A stretch of 64,000 bases of DNA, taken from assembly GCF_023544445.1 (NCBI RefSeq), contig NZ_JALPVJ010000005.1, positions 620,001 to 684,000 on the forward strand, written 5' to 3'. Source of the DNA: Actinoplanes sp. M2I2. Lineage in GTDB: Bacteria > Actinomycetota > Actinomycetes > Mycobacteriales > Micromonosporaceae. The notes below the pieces were generated by a model that was given only the letters and a program-made list of their open reading frames with translations, was not told the DNA's origin and did not search any database. The number at the start of each line of letters is the position of its first letter. Positions within the stretch are counted from its first letter, which is position 1. The position numbers and the translations under genes were made by a program. Below are positions 63,273 through 64,000 of this stretch, in pieces.

Positions 63273-63827
63273 TCAGGCCGGCGGTGGGCGCAGCGCGTTC
63301 GACAGCGTGCGGGTGAGCAGGTCGAGCACGTGATGGCGGGACGCGTCCCGGCGCTGGCCGAGATACTCCCAGGCGGCGTACAACTGGCTCCAGAGCAGCC
63401 CGAGCACCCAATCGGCCGGCAGTGCGGGGTCGATCGAGCCGTCCGCGTGGCCGCGTTCGACGACGGCGACCAGACATTGCTCGTCCTGGGACTCCCAGCA
63501 CTCGCCGCCCGCCCCGGCGAACATCAGCGACAGCAGTGAGCCCAGGTCGAAGTACTCCCGGCAGAGCCGCAGCAGGGCCTCACCGCCGGTGCCCCGCTCG
63601 AGGTCGGCCAGGGCAGCCGCCCGGACCAGACGCTCGCCACCCTCCGCGGCCACGGCGGCCAGCAGGTCGGCGCGCTCGCCGAAATAGCGATGCAGCGTCG
63701 TCCGTCCGACCTGGGCCGCGGCGGCGATGTCGCCCAGCGAGCAGGCGGGATTTCCGGCCAGCAGATCGATCGCGGCATCGACGATCGCCTGCCGCGTGCG
63801 GTTCTTGACTCCGGAGGTCACGGCCAC
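63273..63827 (-). CDS. TetR-family repressor of the adjacent ABC exporter
   Basis: A 184-residue TetR regulator. The HTH reads TRQAIVDAAIDLLAGNPACS, LGDIAAAAQVGRTTLHRYFG and ERADLLAAV. GTG 63825-63827 or GTG 63819-63821 could start it. It is divergent from an ABC exporter gene, with a perfect operator between (63856-63873). Probably represses that exporter and itself, and is released by the exported drug. Confidence 0.88.
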   Translation of the reverse strand: MAVTSGVKNRTRQAIVDAAIDLLAGNPACSLGDIAAAAQVGRTTLHRYFGERADLLAAVAAEGGERLVRAAALADLERGTGGEALLRLCREYFDLGSLLSLMFAGAGGECWESQDEQCLVAVVERGHADGSIDPALPADWVLGLLWSQLYAAWEYLGQRRDASRHHVLDLLTRTLSNALRPPPA

Positions 63828-63855
63828 ACTGTACGGGAATGGGCATTGCCCGTCA

Positions 63856-63873
63856 TGGAACAGATGTGTTCCA
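63856..63873. promoter_or_regulatory. TetR operator (perfect inverted repeat)
   Basis: TGGAACA-gatg-TGTTCCA has perfect 7-bp arms (63856-63862, 63867-63873) in the short gap between the divergent tetR and ABC genes, 9 bases before the ABC ATG. A second smaller palindrome (GGGCA-t-TGCCC, 63841-63851) lies beside it. Confidence 0.8.
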
Positions 63874-63882
63874 CTACGAACC

Positions 63883-64000
63883 ATGCAGATTCTGCTGCGC
63901 CTTCTCCGTCCCCACCTTCGTGTGCTGATCCTCGGGCTCGTCCTCGGGCTGGTCTCCAACGCCGCCAACCTCGCCGCGCCGCTCGCCACCAAGCGGATCA
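63883..64000 (+). CDS. ABC exporter, N-terminus only (cut by window end)
   Basis: The first 39 codons are present from ATG 63883: MQILLRLLRPHLRVLILGLV then LGLVSNAANLAAPLATKRI. This matches the first transmembrane helix of an ABC_membrane/ATPase fusion exporter (LRPHRWLLALALVLGLLSSA-type). No ATPase part is in the window. It is divergent from tetR and controlled through the operator at 63856. Confidence 0.8.
   Translation, partial: MQILLRLLRPHLRVLILGLVLGLVSNAANLAAPLATKRI

Overview
The window is very GC-rich actinobacterial chromosomal DNA. GTG and TTG starts, 4-base start/stop overlaps, many two-component systems and TetR regulators, an IdeR/DmdR-type iron box, a c-di-AMP riboswitch before an Rpf gene and a DAHP-synthase attenuator together suggest a filamentous actinomycete, most like Micromonosporaceae (Actinoplanes-type). 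That assignment is an inference from style and gene content. The window begins inside a DEAD-box helicase gene and ends inside an ABC exporter gene. I see no rRNA, tRNA, CRISPR array, insertion sequence or prophage.

Layout. 1-4.4 kb: helicase tail with a strong terminator, a haem oxygenase/DUF2470 pair, and a divergent methyltransferase. 4.5-6.2 kb: copper operon csoR-copZ-membrane metal-handling protein behind a CsoR-like operator. 6.2-9.1 kb: RecQ-type helicase with a phosphoribosyltransferase-like end, two perfect DnaA boxes upstream, and a small gene interrupted by TGA. 9.3-13 kb: MFS exporter with an upstream leader-peptide ORF, and a divergent membrane Ser/Thr kinase with a CBM2-like external domain. 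13-20.5 kb: spermidine-synthase-like membrane protein, secreted coiled-coil protein, and a five-gene signalling operon (RsbU-type phosphatase, CHASE3 kinase, response regulator, inositol-phosphatase, SDR). 20.6-26.4 kb: zinc-ribbon protein, M28 membrane peptidase, Smr and TPR proteins, secreted glycosidase-like protein. 26.4-33.6 kb: OmpR/kinase pair, DAHP synthase with Trp/Tyr/Phe attenuator, and two membrane glycosyltransferases. 33.6-34 kb: degenerate repeats in a non-coding gap.

34-45.2 kb holds mixed housekeeping and regulatory genes, including the c-di-AMP riboswitch/Rpf-LysM gene, a YqeY-like protein, an alcohol dehydrogenase, an MFS exporter and a secreted beta-propeller protein. 45.2-49.1 kb is a four-gene siderophore-iron ABC importer behind an iron box. 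49.1-56.9 kb has a carboxypeptidase, an ABC exporter with its own kinase/regulator pair and an 18-bp palindrome between them, and a DedA-PAP2-like fusion. 57-60.9 kb has small secreted proteins, CopC and sugar-acid oxidoreductases. 61-62.3 kb has a membrane protein translationally coupled to a PadR remnant that still has a perfect palindrome in its promoter region. 62.4-64 kb has a PL7 lyase, a TetR repressor and a divergent ABC exporter sharing a perfect operator.

The most interesting signals are control elements: the +X+ leader peptide before the MFS exporter, the aromatic attenuator, the PadR remnant with retained palindrome, the TGA replacing a likely Trp codon, the tandem DnaA boxes before recQ, and the CBM2-like sensor on a Ser/Thr kinase.
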